The notes below the pieces were generated by a model that worked only from the letters and a program-made list of their open reading frames with translations, searched no databases and was not told the DNA's origin. From Bacillota bacterium (GTDB lineage: Bacteria > Bacillota > Clostridia > Lachnospirales > Lachnospiraceae), in contig JAEYGZ010000027.1 in the NCBI GenBank assembly GCA_023409535.1, positions 434,001-498,000 of the forward strand: DNA of 64,000 bases, in the 5' to 3' direction. This document shows, piece after piece, positions 36,440 through 46,848 of the stretch. Made by a program: the position numbers and the translations under genes. The first letter of the stretch is position 1. Each line of letters begins with the position of its first letter.

Positions 36440-38224
36440 ATGTTATATCCAATTATGACAGCATCCCGTATGCTGTGCGATCTAGCCGGAGAATGGGATT
36501 TTCAATTAGATAACGGACATGGTTTTCAGGAGGAATGGTATAAGGAGAAACTAAAAAATCCCATGAAAATGCCGGTACCCTCCTCTTATAATGATTTCAA
36601 GGAGGACCGTGAGTTTAAGGAATTCTGTGGTTGGGCGTTTTACCAGACAACATTTTCCTTACCTGCTTTTTTAAGAACACAGAGAGTAGTAATCCGGTTT
36701 GCGGCGGTAACGCATATCGCGAAGGTATATCTAAACGGAGTATTAATCTGTGAGCATAAAGGCGGTTTTTTACCCTTTGAGGCAAATATTACGGGAATAT
36801 ATAAAGAGGAAGGGAATTTACTGACCATTGCGGTAGATAACAGGATCGATTATACTACCTTGCCGGTAGGAAGTCCTTTCGGCAGGGGTGGGATAAATGA
36901 AAAAAAGCCAAGAAATCACCCGCTGTTTGATTTCTTTAATTATGCCGGTATTACCAGACCGGTAAAAATATATACCACACCAGTGCATTATATTGCAGAT
37001 ATCGCAATAACCAACGAATTAGTCGGAGCAGATGCCAGGATATCCTACCATATTGATACCGTCGGAACAGGTGATCTGTGCATTAAGGTTTACGACCGGG
37101 AGGGAAGGTGCGTCGCTGCGGCAGATGGACCGGAGGGGGTGCTGTCAATTGATAATGTACATTTATGGCAGCCTTTACAGTCCTATCTTTATCAGTTTGA
37201 AGTTACCTACGGTGAGGATGTTTATACACTTCCTTATGGTATCAGAACGGTACGAATACAGGGAACAAAATTTTTAATTAATAACAAGCCCTTCTATTTT
37301 AAGGGGTATGGAAAGCATGAAGACACCTTTCCCAACGGAAGAGGGATTAATCTTCCCATGAATGTAAAAGACATATCCCTTATGAAATGGCAGGGAGCTA
37401 ATTCCTTCAGAACCAGTCACTATCCGTACAGTGAGGAGATGATGCGCCTATGCGATGAAGAGGGAATTGTAGTGATAGATGAAGCGCCTGGTGTAGGAAT
37501 TAATCTTCGGTTTGGAGGCGGAGCAAACTTTGGGGGTGTCGCAACAGCTACCTTTGATGCTGAGAATGGTATCAAAACCTTCCCGCATCATAAAGAGGTG
37601 ATGCGGGAGCTGATTGACAGGGATAAAAACCATGCATGCGTGGTTATGTGGTCAATTGCTAACGAAGCGGATATGTCCTGTCCCGGTGCCGGAGATTATT
37701 TTAAACCACTGATGGATCTGGCGAAGGAATTGGATCCGCAAAAGCGTCCGTGTACCCTGATCAGTGAAGTAGGCGACGGAATAACAACAAATGTGGCATA
37801 TGAATTGGCAGATGTAATCTGCTTGAACCGATATTACGGATGGTATTTAAGCGGCGGCGAGCTGGAAGCCGCAGCAGAGGGATTGCGTAACGAGCTTGCT
37901 GAATGGGAAAAGTGCGGAAAACCGGTTATGTTTACAGAGTATGGAGCCGATACGGTTGCCGGCTTACATGATACTGTCCCTGTTATGTTCACAGAAGAAT
38001 ATCAGTTGGAATTCTACAGAATAAACCATGCGGTTATCGATGAATGCCCATTCTTTGTCGGAGAGCAGGTGTGGAACTTTGCGGATTTTGCCACAAGCGA
38101 AGGTATTTTTAGAGTTCAGGGAAACAAAAAGGGAATATTCACCAGAGACAGAAAACCTAAAATGGCAGCCCATTATTTAAAGGAAAGATGGGAAAGTATA
38201 CCTGATTTTGGGTATAAGGAGTAA
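36440..38224 (+). CDS. uidA: Beta-glucuronidase, glycoside hydrolase family 2
   Basis: Removes beta-linked glucuronic acid from the non-reducing end of glycosides or oligosaccharides. GH2 layout: a sugar-binding jelly-roll at about residues 10-180, an immunoglobulin-like domain to about 275, then the catalytic barrel. Acid/base Glu409 lies in WSIANEAD and nucleophile Glu500 in MFTEYGAD. The glucuronate-recognising NxK motif (Asn562-x-Lys564, in GNKKGIFTR) is present, which separates true glucuronidases from beta-galactosidases. No signal peptide is seen, so it acts on imported substrate. At 594 residues it is typical. It lies directly after the importer permeases, with an unsaturated glucuronyl hydrolase in the same operon. 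Confidence 0.94.
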   Translation: MLYPIMTASRMLCDLAGEWDFQLDNGHGFQEEWYKEKLKNPMKMPVPSSYNDFKEDREFKEFCGWAFYQTTFSLPAFLRTQRVVIRFAAVTHIAKVYLNGVLICEHKGGFLPFEANITGIYKEEGNLLTIAVDNRIDYTTLPVGSPFGRGGINEKKPRNHPLFDFFNYAGITRPVKIYTTPVHYIADIAITNELVGADARISYHIDTVGTGDLCIKVYDREGRCVAAADGPEGVLSIDNVHLWQPLQSYLYQFEVTYGEDVYTLPYGIRTVRIQGTKFLINNKPFYFKGYGKHEDTFPNGRGINLPMNVKDISLMKWQGANSFRTSHYPYSEEMMRLCDEEGIVVIDEAPGVGINLRFGGGANFGGVATATFDAENGIKTFPHHKEVMRELIDRDKNHACVVMWSIANEADMSCPGAGDYFKPLMDLAKELDPQKRPCTLISEVGDGITTNVAYELADVICLNRYYGWYLSGGELEAAAEGLRNELAEWEKCGKPVMFTEYGADTVAGLHDTVPVMFTEEYQLEFYRINHAVIDECPFFVGEQVWNFADFATSEGIFRVQGNKKGIFTRDRKPKMAAHYLKERWESIPDFGYKE

Positions 38225-38268
38225 AAGGGAGAAAATGATATTTGATTAAGGCATGGGGGTAAAAATGT

Positions 38269-39432
38269 ATGGAAGAGAGAGAATTCTGGCTAAATACAAT
38301 GCTGTCAATCGCCGAACCAGTATTTTATAACTTATCTATCAGACAATTGAAAGTAAAAATTCCGTTAACTTTTCATGAAAACAGGGCAATTTATGCACCT
38401 CTTGAAGCTTTTGGAAGAACAGCAAGCGGAATAGCACCCTGGCTGGAGCTGGAGGGATTAGTTGGTGAAGAATTGCGATTACAGACAAAGTACAGAACTT
38501 TTATGCTGGAATGCATCAATGCGGCTACCGATCCTGATTCTCCTGATTATATGATTTTTGAAGATAAAGGGGAACGTCAGGCATTGGTAGACGCTGCATT
38601 TTTATCCCATGCGCTTTTGCGGGCTCCTAATCAGATAGGAAAGAAGCTGAATGAAAAAGTCAGGAGAAATCTGATTACAGCTTTAATTCAAACAAGAAGC
38701 ATATTGCCATACAGAGCCAATTGGCTTTTATTTTCTGCGATGATTGAAACTGCGCTATGTTTATTGGGTGAGACAGAATTTGATAAGGTAAGAATTGACT
38801 ATGCAATTATGAGCATCCTGAAGTGGTATAAAGGGGATGGAATGTATGGTGATGGTGAAGAATTTCATTGCGATTACTATAATTCTTTTGTAATTCAGCC
38901 TATGCTGATAGACATTATCAAATTCTTTAAGAATAATCCCGAACAGCAAAGCTTTTATAAGGAATATGAGCAGCTTGAATCAGCTGTGATGGGAAGGGCG
39001 GCAAGATATGCCGCTGTATTGGAACGAATGATAAATGATAATGGCACATATCCTGTCATTGGACGTTCTATGACCTATCGGTTTGGTGTATTTCATCTGT
39101 TATCTCAAGCTGTCCTGGAGCATTTTTTGCCAGCAGAAATCACTTATGCCCAGGTACGGACAGCACTTAGTGCAGTTTTAAATAAGCAAATGGCAGATGA
39201 TACAATTTTGGATGGTAACGGATGGCTGCTTCCGGGGGTTTATGGATATCAACCGGAGCTGGCAGAAGATTATATCAGCAGAGGAAGTCTATATTTGTGT
39301 ATGAATGTATTTTTGCCCTTGGGATTATCACCTGATGAGGATTTTTGGCGAAAGCCCCGGGAGGAATGGACGGCTAAAAAAATATGGTCCGGCAAGACGG
39401 CTTATATAGATCATGCTTATCTGTGCAAATAG
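38269..39432 (+). CDS. DUF2264 family protein
   Basis: A 387-residue protein of the DUF2264 family, recognised by PLEAFGRTASGIAPWLELEG and the helical pattern typical of an alpha/alpha barrel, with DGMYGDGEEFHCDYYNSFV and the late DGNGWLLPG. Family members sit in polysaccharide utilisation operons and are believed to be alpha/alpha-toroid enzymes or lyases; the reaction is not established to my knowledge. No signal peptide is visible. The start at 38269 follows a GGGGGT site. Flanked by beta-glucuronidase and, past a chemoreceptor, GH88, it probably helps process uronic-acid oligosaccharides. Confidence 0.8.
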   Translation: MEEREFWLNTMLSIAEPVFYNLSIRQLKVKIPLTFHENRAIYAPLEAFGRTASGIAPWLELEGLVGEELRLQTKYRTFMLECINAATDPDSPDYMIFEDKGERQALVDAAFLSHALLRAPNQIGKKLNEKVRRNLITALIQTRSILPYRANWLLFSAMIETALCLLGETEFDKVRIDYAIMSILKWYKGDGMYGDGEEFHCDYYNSFVIQPMLIDIIKFFKNNPEQQSFYKEYEQLESAVMGRAARYAAVLERMINDNGTYPVIGRSMTYRFGVFHLLSQAVLEHFLPAEITYAQVRTALSAVLNKQMADDTILDGNGWLLPGVYGYQPELAEDYISRGSLYLCMNVFLPLGLSPDEDFWRKPREEWTAKKIWSGKTAYIDHAYLCK

Positions 39433-39511
39433 AATTTCTTACATTGGTTCTTATATAGATGGTATTACTAAGGTATTAAAATACAATCAGATAAATTAGG
39501 AGGAGCGGAGA

Positions 39512-41572
39512 ATGAAAATAAGATTTTTTTCTACAATACGCTTTAAATTAATTGCATCTTTTTTTATACCGGTGGCCTGTATCATTATACTCGGTGCTGC
39601 ATCCTATCTAAAGACATCCAAAAGTATCGTCAGCAGCTTTGAAACAGTAACGGCTGATTCTATCAATATGGCAGCGGAATTTATGCGGTTTGGTTTTTCT
39701 AATGTTGAAGCTGCCAGTATCCAATATGCAAATGACAGTTCACTAGTGAATTATTTGACAAATTCAGGAGATCTTTCAGAAATAAGTAATACCAAAAAGC
39801 TGATTGAGAATAATCTTGCTGCAAAAAAAATATCTGATGAATTCATAGAAAATATTTTTATGATTTCAAAAGATGTATTACCGATATCTACTACTAATTT
39901 ACGCTATGAAAAAGATACCTATGAGAGTTTAAGAAAGACAGAAATCGGACAATATTTGCAGAAGAATCGTGCTAAGGTGGTTTGGGACGGACAGGATGAG
40001 TATCTGGACAAAGCACTGGAAACCGGTCCCAAGGATTATTCACTTCGTTTGATTAGAAATTTCACGGGTCTGGATGCGTTTCTTATTATAGAAATCAAGG
40101 CAGAAACTATGAGAAAAATTCTAACGGATTTATCCTTTGATAAGACAGGCTATCTTGGAGTAGTTACTCCGGACGGACGGGAAATTATTGATGAGTCCAG
40201 GGAGGAAGAAGCCAAGGCTTCGGAAATATCCACAGAGGTATACCCGATCTTTACAGGAGAGAGTTTTTATCAGGAGGTGCTTTCCGGCAAAGAAACCAGC
40301 GGTTCCAGCTATGTGAATTACAGAGGCTCAGAGTATCTGTTTATGTATTCTAAGATTGGCGGGACAGGCGCAACTCTTTGTGCATTGATGCCTAAGTCGA
40401 CGATAAACAGCCAGGCAGCCAGTATCCGTCAGATTACAATAATTATTGTGATTTTTGCTTGTATTTTAGCTGTAGTAACGGCATTTATACTATCCATGGG
40501 AATTGATAAGACAATTAAGGGCATCAACTCCAAGCTAAGACAGGCTGCAAAAGGTGACCTTACCGTGAAATTTACTTCAAACCGTAAGGATGAATTCCAT
40601 ATTTTGATTGAGGAACTTCAGGAAACTTTCGGTAATATGAAAAAACTGATCCTGCAGATGAAGCAGCTGAGTAGTGAGGTATCTGAATCCTCCTCCAATG
40701 TATCGAGGACCTCGGAACTGTTCTTAAGATCTACAGGTGAGATTTCCAATGCCATGAATGAGATTGAGCAGGGGATCAATCAGCAGGCAAAGGATGCAGA
40801 GAGATGTCTGGTTCAGATGGACAGGCTGTCACAGGGAATTGAATTGGTGAGCGATAATACCAAGGAGATCGGACAGATTGCAAACAATACCAGGAAGAGA
40901 GTGCAGGAAGGCTCTGTCATTTCTTGTGAGCTGAACGAGCAAACCACTTCCACAATAGAGATCACCACAGGTATCATTCATGACATTGAGAAGCTGGCGG
41001 AGAAATCCTCTTCCATCAATACGATTATTAACGCAATTAATGATATCGCCGGCAAGACAAACCTTTTATCCTTAAATGCGTCGATCGAAGCGGCAAGAGC
41101 CGGAGAATACGGCAAAGGCTTCGCAGTTGTTGCAAATGAGATCAGAACGCTGGCAGAGCAATCAAAGCGCTCTGTCAATGACATTAAGAAGATTATCGGC
41201 AGCATTCAGGAGGATACCATCACAGCGGTTGAAACAGCCCGCAAGGCTGAGGAGGTACTAAAGCTACAGGAGAACGCAGTGAAGAATACAACCTTATCCT
41301 ATCAGGATATGAATGAGAGTGTTGAGAAACTGGTGTTATTCCTGCAGCAGATTACTGAGAATGTAGGTAACATTGAGGATTCAAGAGCAAGCACCCTTGC
41401 TGCCATCGAGAATATTTCGGCAGTATTAGAAGAAATTGCAGCCTCTTCCAATAATGTAACCCAGACTTCCGGTGACCAGCTTACGTCCGTGGAATCCTTA
41501 AATACCTCGGCAGTCAGGCTGAATGAGAATGCAGATGTGCTGGTACAGGAGATACAGAATTTTCAGGTGTAA
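39512..41572 (+). CDS. Methyl-accepting chemotaxis protein
   Basis: Transmembrane chemoreceptor of 686 residues. TM1 is at about 13-33 and TM2 at about 308-329. Between them lies an extracellular sensor domain of about 270 residues that looks like a double-Cache fold. A HAMP domain follows at about 330-385, and the signalling domain has the hairpin tip [20 protein letters not shown]. It sits inside an importer-glycosidase operon, starting 79 bases after DUF2264 and ending 19 bases before GH88. It therefore likely steers the cell to the sugars this operon consumes. The start follows AGGAGGAG. Confidence 0.93.
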   Translation: MKIRFFSTIRFKLIASFFIPVACIIILGAASYLKTSKSIVSSFETVTADSINMAAEFMRFGFSNVEAASIQYANDSSLVNYLTNSGDLSEISNTKKLIENNLAAKKISDEFIENIFMISKDVLPISTTNLRYEKDTYESLRKTEIGQYLQKNRAKVVWDGQDEYLDKALETGPKDYSLRLIRNFTGLDAFLIIEIKAETMRKILTDLSFDKTGYLGVVTPDGREIIDESREEEAKASEISTEVYPIFTGESFYQEVLSGKETSGSSYVNYRGSEYLFMYSKIGGTGATLCALMPKSTINSQAASIRQITIIIVIFACILAVVTAFILSMGIDKTIKGINSKLRQAAKGDLTVKFTSNRKDEFHILIEELQETFGNMKKLILQMKQLSSEVSESSSNVSRTSELFLRSTGEISNAMNEIEQGINQQAKDAERCLVQMDRLSQGIELVSDNTKEIGQIANNTRKRVQEGSVISCELNEQTTSTIEITTGIIHDIEKLAEKSSSINTIINAINDIAGKTNLLSLNASIEAARAGEYGKGFAVVANEIRTLAEQSKRSVNDIKKIIGSIQEDTITAVETARKAEEVLKLQENAVKNTTLSYQDMNESVEKLVLFLQQITENVGNIEDSRASTLAAIENISAVLEEIAASSNNVTQTSGDQLTSVESLNTSAVRLNENADVLVQEIQNFQV

Positions 41573-41591
41573 GTTTAAGTTAGGAGGAAGA

Positions 41592-42737
41592 ATGAAAGAA
41601 TCATTACCGAAAGAAACACTTTACTGGCTTGAGGAGACATGGGAAAAAGTAAACATAAAGATAGCAAGTGAATGTGAACGTATTAAATCAGAAATACCAT
41701 ATATCCCTGTTGAAGGCTTTTATGAAGATATGGGAGATAAGGATATTTCCTGGTGGACAAATGGCTTTTGGCCCGGAATTCTCTGGCAGATGTTTCATGC
41801 CACAGGCAGCGAAGTGTTCAGGAGCACCGCGGAATTGGTGGAAAAGCGCCTGGAGGAAGCTTTATATGGTTTTACAGGTATCCATCATGATGTTGGATTT
41901 ATGTGGCTGCATTCTTCTGTAGCAAACTACAGGATCACAGGCAATGAACATTCCAGAGACAGAGCTTTGCATGCAGCTAATATTCTAGCCGGACGCTTTA
42001 ATCTTAACGGAAAGTTCATCCGTGCATGGAATGATTCCCTGGATGGTTCCAAAGCAGGTTGGATGATTGTTGACTGTTTGATGAATATTCCGCTTCTTTA
42101 CTGGGCATCGGAGGTGTCGAAAGATCCAAGATTCACTCAGATTGCCATGGCACATGCGGATACGGCTATGAATATTATCTTAAGAGAAGATGGCTCCTGT
42201 AATCATATTGCAGCAATCGACCCGGAAACAGGAGAACTTAGCAGCTATCCTCAAGGCCAGGGCTTCTCGCCGGAATCCTCCTGGTCAAGGGGACAAGCTT
42301 GGGCAATCTATGGCTTTGCATTGAGCTACCGCCATACCAGGGAAGAAAGATATCTGGTGGCAGCTAAAAAGGCAGCCCATTATTTTTTGGCGAATGTAGT
42401 GGATACCGGATATATTCCGTTATGTGATTTTCGCGCTCCTGCCGAGCCGGTAATCTATGATACCTCGGCCGGTACCTGCGCAGCCTGTGGCTTGCTTGAG
42501 ATTGCCTCGGCAGTATCTGAACATGAGAAGTCTCTTTATTTGAATGGGGCTCTTAAGATACTGAAAGCAACGGCAGAAAAGCATTGTAACTGGGATACGG
42601 AAACTGATTCTATCGTAGGGGAAGGCTGCGTCGCATACCATTATAAAGAGGGAATCAGGGTACCTCTGATCTATGCGGACTACTTTTTAATTGAGGCGAT
42701 TACCAGATTACGGGGATCGGAACTATGCTTATGGTAA
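41592..42737 (+). CDS. Unsaturated glucuronyl hydrolase, GH88
   Basis: Cleaves the unsaturated uronic acid left at the end of oligosaccharides by polysaccharide lyases. GH88 features are the WWTNGFWPGILW stretch near residues 54-65 and two key aspartates, Asp100 in HHDVGFMW and Asp161 in MIVDCLMN, matching the catalytic pair of this family. RGQAWAIYGFAL and an alpha/alpha barrel pattern follow. The ATG at 41592 follows AGGAGGAAG (41582-41590). The protein is 381 residues, with no signal peptide. With GH2 glucuronidase and DUF2264 in the operon, the substrate is probably a glycosaminoglycan or a plant or bacterial uronate polymer. A lyase is not encoded in the window. Confidence 0.9.
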   Translation: MKESLPKETLYWLEETWEKVNIKIASECERIKSEIPYIPVEGFYEDMGDKDISWWTNGFWPGILWQMFHATGSEVFRSTAELVEKRLEEALYGFTGIHHDVGFMWLHSSVANYRITGNEHSRDRALHAANILAGRFNLNGKFIRAWNDSLDGSKAGWMIVDCLMNIPLLYWASEVSKDPRFTQIAMAHADTAMNIILREDGSCNHIAAIDPETGELSSYPQGQGFSPESSWSRGQAWAIYGFALSYRHTREERYLVAAKKAAHYFLANVVDTGYIPLCDFRAPAEPVIYDTSAGTCAACGLLEIASAVSEHEKSLYLNGALKILKATAEKHCNWDTETDSIVGEGCVAYHYKEGIRVPLIYADYFLIEAITRLRGSELCLW

Positions 42738-42774
42738 TAGTAAGCTGACGGGTAATACTCATACGGCAGCAGGG

Positions 42775-43971
42775 TTATTTATTTTTCTGGCGATATTCCA
42801 TCGGGGTATCGCCATTCATTTTTTTAAAGACGGTTTGAAAATAACTTTGTGATGAAAAGGATAAATAACTGGTAATCTCGGGTAAAGTCATATCTGTAAA
42901 GCGCAGGAGTTGTTTGGCTTCAGATATTTTTTGCTGGTTGATATAATTTGGCAGTGATATACCGGTAACCTGCCGGAATTTACTGGACAAATATTCGTCC
43001 GACAGTTTTACTTTTTGAGCAATCTCACCTACGGTCAGCCGTTTTTGATAATTTTCTCTGATATAATGCATGGCATCGTTGATTTTTGGATGATTTGTCT
43101 TAGGGTATAAAATGAGGGAAACCCGCTGGCAGTAATCGATGGTAAGATTTTCGCTTATCAGTATCAACGAGTCCATATCTTTGCATGCTTCTATTTTTTG
43201 GATATAAATTTCTCCAAGCTGATAACTTATTTCCGGATCAAGACCTCCGCCAATGGCTGCTCTTTGGGAGAGTGTGTTAAGGATAATCAGTGCATTTTTA
43301 TAATGACGTAAAGAATCAAATGCAAGACTACCCATATCGTCATGTATGAATTGCATTGTTTTCAATTTTTCTGTCCTGCCATGACTAATGTAATACATTA
43401 TTTTTGATTCCAGTTCATAATTATTTCTTCGCACGGTTTCTTCATAGGTATGTTCTTTCGTTGCGGACAGCATACGCAGCTGTGTATCATTTTCAAAATT
43501 ACCCCCCATACCCTTTTTCATTAAGTCTTCACAAGTAATAACTTTGTTGTTTAAAAATCCGTGTATCATGCAAATTACCGGCAGAAACTGCTCCAGGGAG
43601 TAAGAGCTGCAAGAATTAAGAAATTGCCCGATTTCCTGAAGATTTTTAGAGCTTAGTACCGGTCTGCCGGATAATATTATATTTCTGAGGATTGTTTCAG
43701 AAATAGAACCGAGGCGTACCGGTCCAACGATTATACTTAGCCCGGATGATATATCCTGTATTCTTCCAAACAGCAGGAAATCGTTTGTTAATAAGTAAGC
43801 TAAGGCATCCCCGGTTTCTATCAGGAAAGGAAGCCAGGGGCTTATCATATCGCAGGAGCAGGCGGATGGCTCAAATGCTTCCAGCCGTTTCTCACCATCA
43901 TATAGATAAAATGGAATGTGGAACAAATCACGTTGCATGGATAGAAGCTGAGCCAGTATGGTACGTTCCAT
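42775..43971 (-). CDS. AraC-family regulator with N-terminal sensor and helical middle domain
   Basis: A 398-residue regulator. The N-terminal part (about 1-130) looks like a small sensor fold with the FGRIQDISSGLSIIVGPV stretch. The middle has a helical segment with LRHYKNALIILNTLSQRAAI that recurs in the AraC protein at 55457-56668. A C-terminal AraC helix-turn-helix occupies about 295-395 (VGEIAQKVKLSDEYLSSKFRQ, LPEITSYLSFSSQSYF). It is convergent with the glucuronide operon and divergent from the isomerase and SDR genes at 44306, either of which it may control. Its last residues are nearly repeated by the gene fragment at 16973-17059. Confidence 0.88.
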   Translation of the reverse strand: MERTILAQLLSMQRDLFHIPFYLYDGEKRLEAFEPSACSCDMISPWLPFLIETGDALAYLLTNDFLLFGRIQDISSGLSIIVGPVRLGSISETILRNIILSGRPVLSSKNLQEIGQFLNSCSSYSLEQFLPVICMIHGFLNNKVITCEDLMKKGMGGNFENDTQLRMLSATKEHTYEETVRRNNYELESKIMYYISHGRTEKLKTMQFIHDDMGSLAFDSLRHYKNALIILNTLSQRAAIGGGLDPEISYQLGEIYIQKIEACKDMDSLILISENLTIDYCQRVSLILYPKTNHPKINDAMHYIRENYQKRLTVGEIAQKVKLSDEYLSSKFRQVTGISLPNYINQQKISEAKQLLRFTDMTLPEITSYLSFSSQSYFQTVFKKMNGDTPMEYRQKNK

Positions 43972-44305
43972 TAAGGTCCTCCTAAGAAAAAATGTTGTAT
44001 AAACTACACAAAAATTATCTGCAAAAATTGACCTATATTACAAAAATCAGATTATATTTGAAAAATATAATATCACTTTGAAAACTGAAATACAAGTATA
44101 TTAAGAACCAATATAATAATTACATAGGATTGACATACCAATCAGCATTCTGAGCTTACCGATACTATGAATGGAGGAGATTGTTATCAAAGAGGTTGAT
44201 TATTCATTTATGCCGGGAGCAGCAACAGAGGCATAATCCAAAGGAACGCTTCATGGTATAGGGAGCTTATTGTGTGAGAGATGATAGAAGGGGTGAAAAA
44301 TAATC
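43972..44305. other. Divergent intergenic region, no convincing gene
   Basis: This 334-base AT-rich gap separates the AraC gene from the isomerase gene. It contains TATAAT at 44112-44117 and TTGACA at 44130-44135, but neither has a well-spaced partner. A GGAGGAG at about 44171-44178 is followed by a very short frame ending near 44236 that has no good start codon. It may be a leader remnant; I assign nothing. Confidence 0.4.
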
Positions 44306-45151
44306 ATGACAGTGAAAGCAGTTCAACAAATGCAGCTTGGAACTGTAATGGGTTCTGAAAAGAAAGCGATAGAAGCATTACAGGCAATGAAGGAAGCCGG
44401 GTATGATGGAATTGAATTGAATGGATTTATGATCAAAAAGACACCGATGATCGTAAGAATCCTGACTAAATTGGCTGGAATGCCCATTGGGCGCAGCGGA
44501 AAGCTGAACTGGAATAAATTAATTGCGGAATCCGGATTAAAGGTTGTCAGTATCCATGAAGACCTGGGAAGTATACTAAAGCGTCCGCAGGAAATTATCG
44601 AGGAAGCTAAGGTGTTTGGAACTGAGTTTATTGTAATAACAGGGCTGTTTCGCTTTGATTTTTCAAATAAGCAGGCAGTTTTGGAATTGACGGATCAGTT
44701 AAATCAGGCAGGAAAGCTGCTGAAGGACGGAGGGCTTCAATTGCTGTATCATAACCATAATTGTGAATTGCGTAAAGTTGAACCCGGCAAAACAGCATAT
44801 CAAATGATAATTGAACGAACGGACCCGAAGTATGTGAATTTCGAATTTGACTCTTACTGGCCGACAGAGGCTGGATGCAATGCATTAGAATTGATGCATG
44901 CGCTTGGAAAACGGATGAAGCTTTATCACATCAATGACAGAGGGACGAAAATAACAGGACCAAGCGGTTCCATCATAAAATCCGACAGCACAGAGCTTGG
45001 ATATGGCAACATGAATTTGATTGTACTGGTGGAAGCAGCGAAACAATATGAGGTAAAAGCGGTCATTCTGGAGACGCACAGAAATTGGGCGGACAAATCA
45101 CCGGTGCGGTCATTCCAGTTAAGTGCAGAATTTATGAATCATTATGTATAA
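44306..45151 (+). CDS. Sugar phosphate isomerase/epimerase-like TIM barrel protein
   Basis: Xylose-isomerase-like TIM barrel (AP endonuclease 2 family) of 281 residues, of the kind that isomerises or epimerises sugars, keto-sugars or inositol derivatives. Likely metal ligands are in LLYHNHNCEL, NFEFDSYW, LYHINDRG and ILETHRNW. The start follows AGGGGTG. The next gene, an SDR, begins 28 bases after its stop. The three genes 44306-46848 look like a small sugar or polyol oxidation and isomerisation unit. The substrate cannot be read from sequence. Confidence 0.85.
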   Translation: MTVKAVQQMQLGTVMGSEKKAIEALQAMKEAGYDGIELNGFMIKKTPMIVRILTKLAGMPIGRSGKLNWNKLIAESGLKVVSIHEDLGSILKRPQEIIEEAKVFGTEFIVITGLFRFDFSNKQAVLELTDQLNQAGKLLKDGGLQLLYHNHNCELRKVEPGKTAYQMIIERTDPKYVNFEFDSYWPTEAGCNALELMHALGKRMKLYHINDRGTKITGPSGSIIKSDSTELGYGNMNLIVLVEAAKQYEVKAVILETHRNWADKSPVRSFQLSAEFMNHYV

Positions 45152-45179
45152 TCGCGTTTGGCAGAAAGGTGAGGGAGCA

Positions 45180-45992
45180 ATGAAAAAAATATGTGTAATA
45201 ACGGGTGGGGGAAGCGGTATAGGCTTCGCTGCTGCCAAGGTAATGGGTAAGGATCATGATATAATTATATCTGGCCGGACATTAGAAAAGCTGGAAGAGG
45301 CTGTTAATGAATTGAGAAGTATGGGGATGGAAGCGCAAGCCTTTCAATGTGATGTATCAGTACGGGAATCTGTGGAGGCTTTGGCAAAGCATGCATCAGA
45401 GGCAGGGATAATCAAATCGGTAATCCATGCCGCGGGAATATCTCCTGCGATACAGGATATCCGGATGATTTTAAATGTGAATGCAGTTGGAACTATCTAT
45501 GTGAATGAAACTTTCTTTTCCTATATGAGTGACAGCTCCTGTCTGATTGATATTGCATCGATGGCAGGGTATATGCTTCCCAATAAGATTTTACCAGTAA
45601 AAAAATACACATTATCCAGAGCGGATCCAGAATTGTTTACAAATAAGATGTTAAAAAGAGTCAATCTTTTTCCTAAGAAATACCGTTCTGGTGTAGCATA
45701 TGGCTTATCCAAAAATTTTGTATCCTGGTATGCGAAAACAGATGCAGAAAAATTTTCCGAAAAAGGAATTCGTGTATTGTCTGTGTCACCAGGATTTATT
45801 GAAACACCCATGGGTGAAACGGTTAAAGAGGAAAGCCGGCAGCTGATTGAGAAGAGTGCTGTGAAACGTTTTGGAACACCAGAGGAGATTGCATATCTTA
45901 TCAGATCTTTAACAGATGAAAGGCTTACTTATTTAACGGGTACAGATATCTTATGCGATGGCGGATGTATCGCATCGACGTTAAATAGATAG
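45180..45992 (+). CDS. Short-chain dehydrogenase/reductase
   Basis: NAD(P)-dependent oxidoreductase of 270 residues. It has the Rossmann glycine motif TGGGSGIGFA at about residue 8, and an active-site tyrosine and lysine in YGLSK at about residue 176. An insertion of about 30 residues before that motif (around KKYTLSRADPELFTNKMLKR) is unusual for a classical SDR. The ATG at 45180 follows GAGGGAG. The C-terminal LTGTDILCDGG is classical. It is probably cotranscribed with the isomerase-like gene upstream. Confidence 0.85.
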   Translation: MKKICVITGGGSGIGFAAAKVMGKDHDIIISGRTLEKLEEAVNELRSMGMEAQAFQCDVSVRESVEALAKHASEAGIIKSVIHAAGISPAIQDIRMILNVNAVGTIYVNETFFSYMSDSSCLIDIASMAGYMLPNKILPVKKYTLSRADPELFTNKMLKRVNLFPKKYRSGVAYGLSKNFVSWYAKTDAEKFSEKGIRVLSVSPGFIETPMGETVKEESRQLIEKSAVKRFGTPEEIAYLIRSLTDERLTYLTGTDILCDGGCIASTLNR

Positions 45993-46059
45993 AATAAATG
46001 GATATTGCATTATTATTGCATTTACAGGAACAGAGCATAGACAGGAAAAGGAGCAAATC

Positions 46060-46848
46060 ATGAAAGTTAATAACAAGGTAATTGTAGTAACAGGTGGTGG
46101 AAACGGTGTAGGCAGAGAATTGGTATTTTCCTTATTAAAAAAGGGTTCAAGGGTTGCTGCTGTTGATATTAATGAAAAGGGCCTAAATGAAACCTATAGG
46201 CTTTCAGGCAAAAATAGCAGATTATCCTTGCATACCGTTAATATAGCGGATCAGGAAGCGGTAAATTCTCTTGTAGAGTCCGTAGTAAAGCATCATGGAC
46301 GGGTAGATGGTGTGATCAATAATGCCGGCATTATTCAACCCTTTATCCCGGTGGACGAAATAGACATGGATAAAATAAACCGTGTTATGAATGTAAATTT
46401 CTTCGGCACACTATATATGTCGAAAGCATTTTTACCCGAGCTGAAGAAGAGACCGGAAGCACACCTCACCAATGTATCAAGCATGGGCGGTTTCTTTCCG
46501 GTACCGGGACAAAGCATCTACGGGGCCTCGAAAGCGGCAGTGAAGCTATTGACCGAAGGTATGTATGCAGAACTGGCTGATACAAAGGTAGGGGTTTCGG
46601 TTGTCATTCCCGGAGGCATTACAACGAATATTATGAAAAACTCCGGCTTTGAAATTAAAACGAATGATGTGAAGGCGATGGGAGAAAAATTATTATTAAC
46701 GCCGAAAAAGGCAGCAGATTTAATTATTTCAAGTATCGAGAAAAACAAATTCAGAATGTTTATAGGCGTTGATTCTATGGCGTTAAATATTATTTATAAA
46801 TTCAGTCCCAAATTGGCCATTAAAATAATAAAAGTATTTTTGCATTAA
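46060..46848 (+). CDS. Short-chain dehydrogenase/reductase
   Basis: Second SDR of the group, 262 residues, with glycine motif TGGGNGVGRE, NNAGII, an active-site serine in NVSSMGG and the Tyr-Lys pair in YGASK. Its C-terminus (about residues 225-262) is more hydrophobic and basic than in classical soluble SDRs, closer to SDRs that act on lipids or steroids. The start follows AAAGGAG. It may act on a lipophilic alcohol rather than a sugar. The three genes 44306-46848 run in one direction with short gaps. Confidence 0.85.
   Translation: MKVNNKVIVVTGGGNGVGRELVFSLLKKGSRVAAVDINEKGLNETYRLSGKNSRLSLHTVNIADQEAVNSLVESVVKHHGRVDGVINNAGIIQPFIPVDEIDMDKINRVMNVNFFGTLYMSKAFLPELKKRPEAHLTNVSSMGGFFPVPGQSIYGASKAAVKLLTEGMYAELADTKVGVSVVIPGGITTNIMKNSGFEIKTNDVKAMGEKLLLTPKKAADLIISSIEKNKFRMFIGVDSMALNIIYKFSPKLAIKIIKVFLH

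Noticed and set aside
44162..44236. Short reading frame after GGAGGAG upstream of the isomerase gene
   Set aside because: It has no standard start codon at proper spacing and encodes fewer than 25 residues of no recognised kind.
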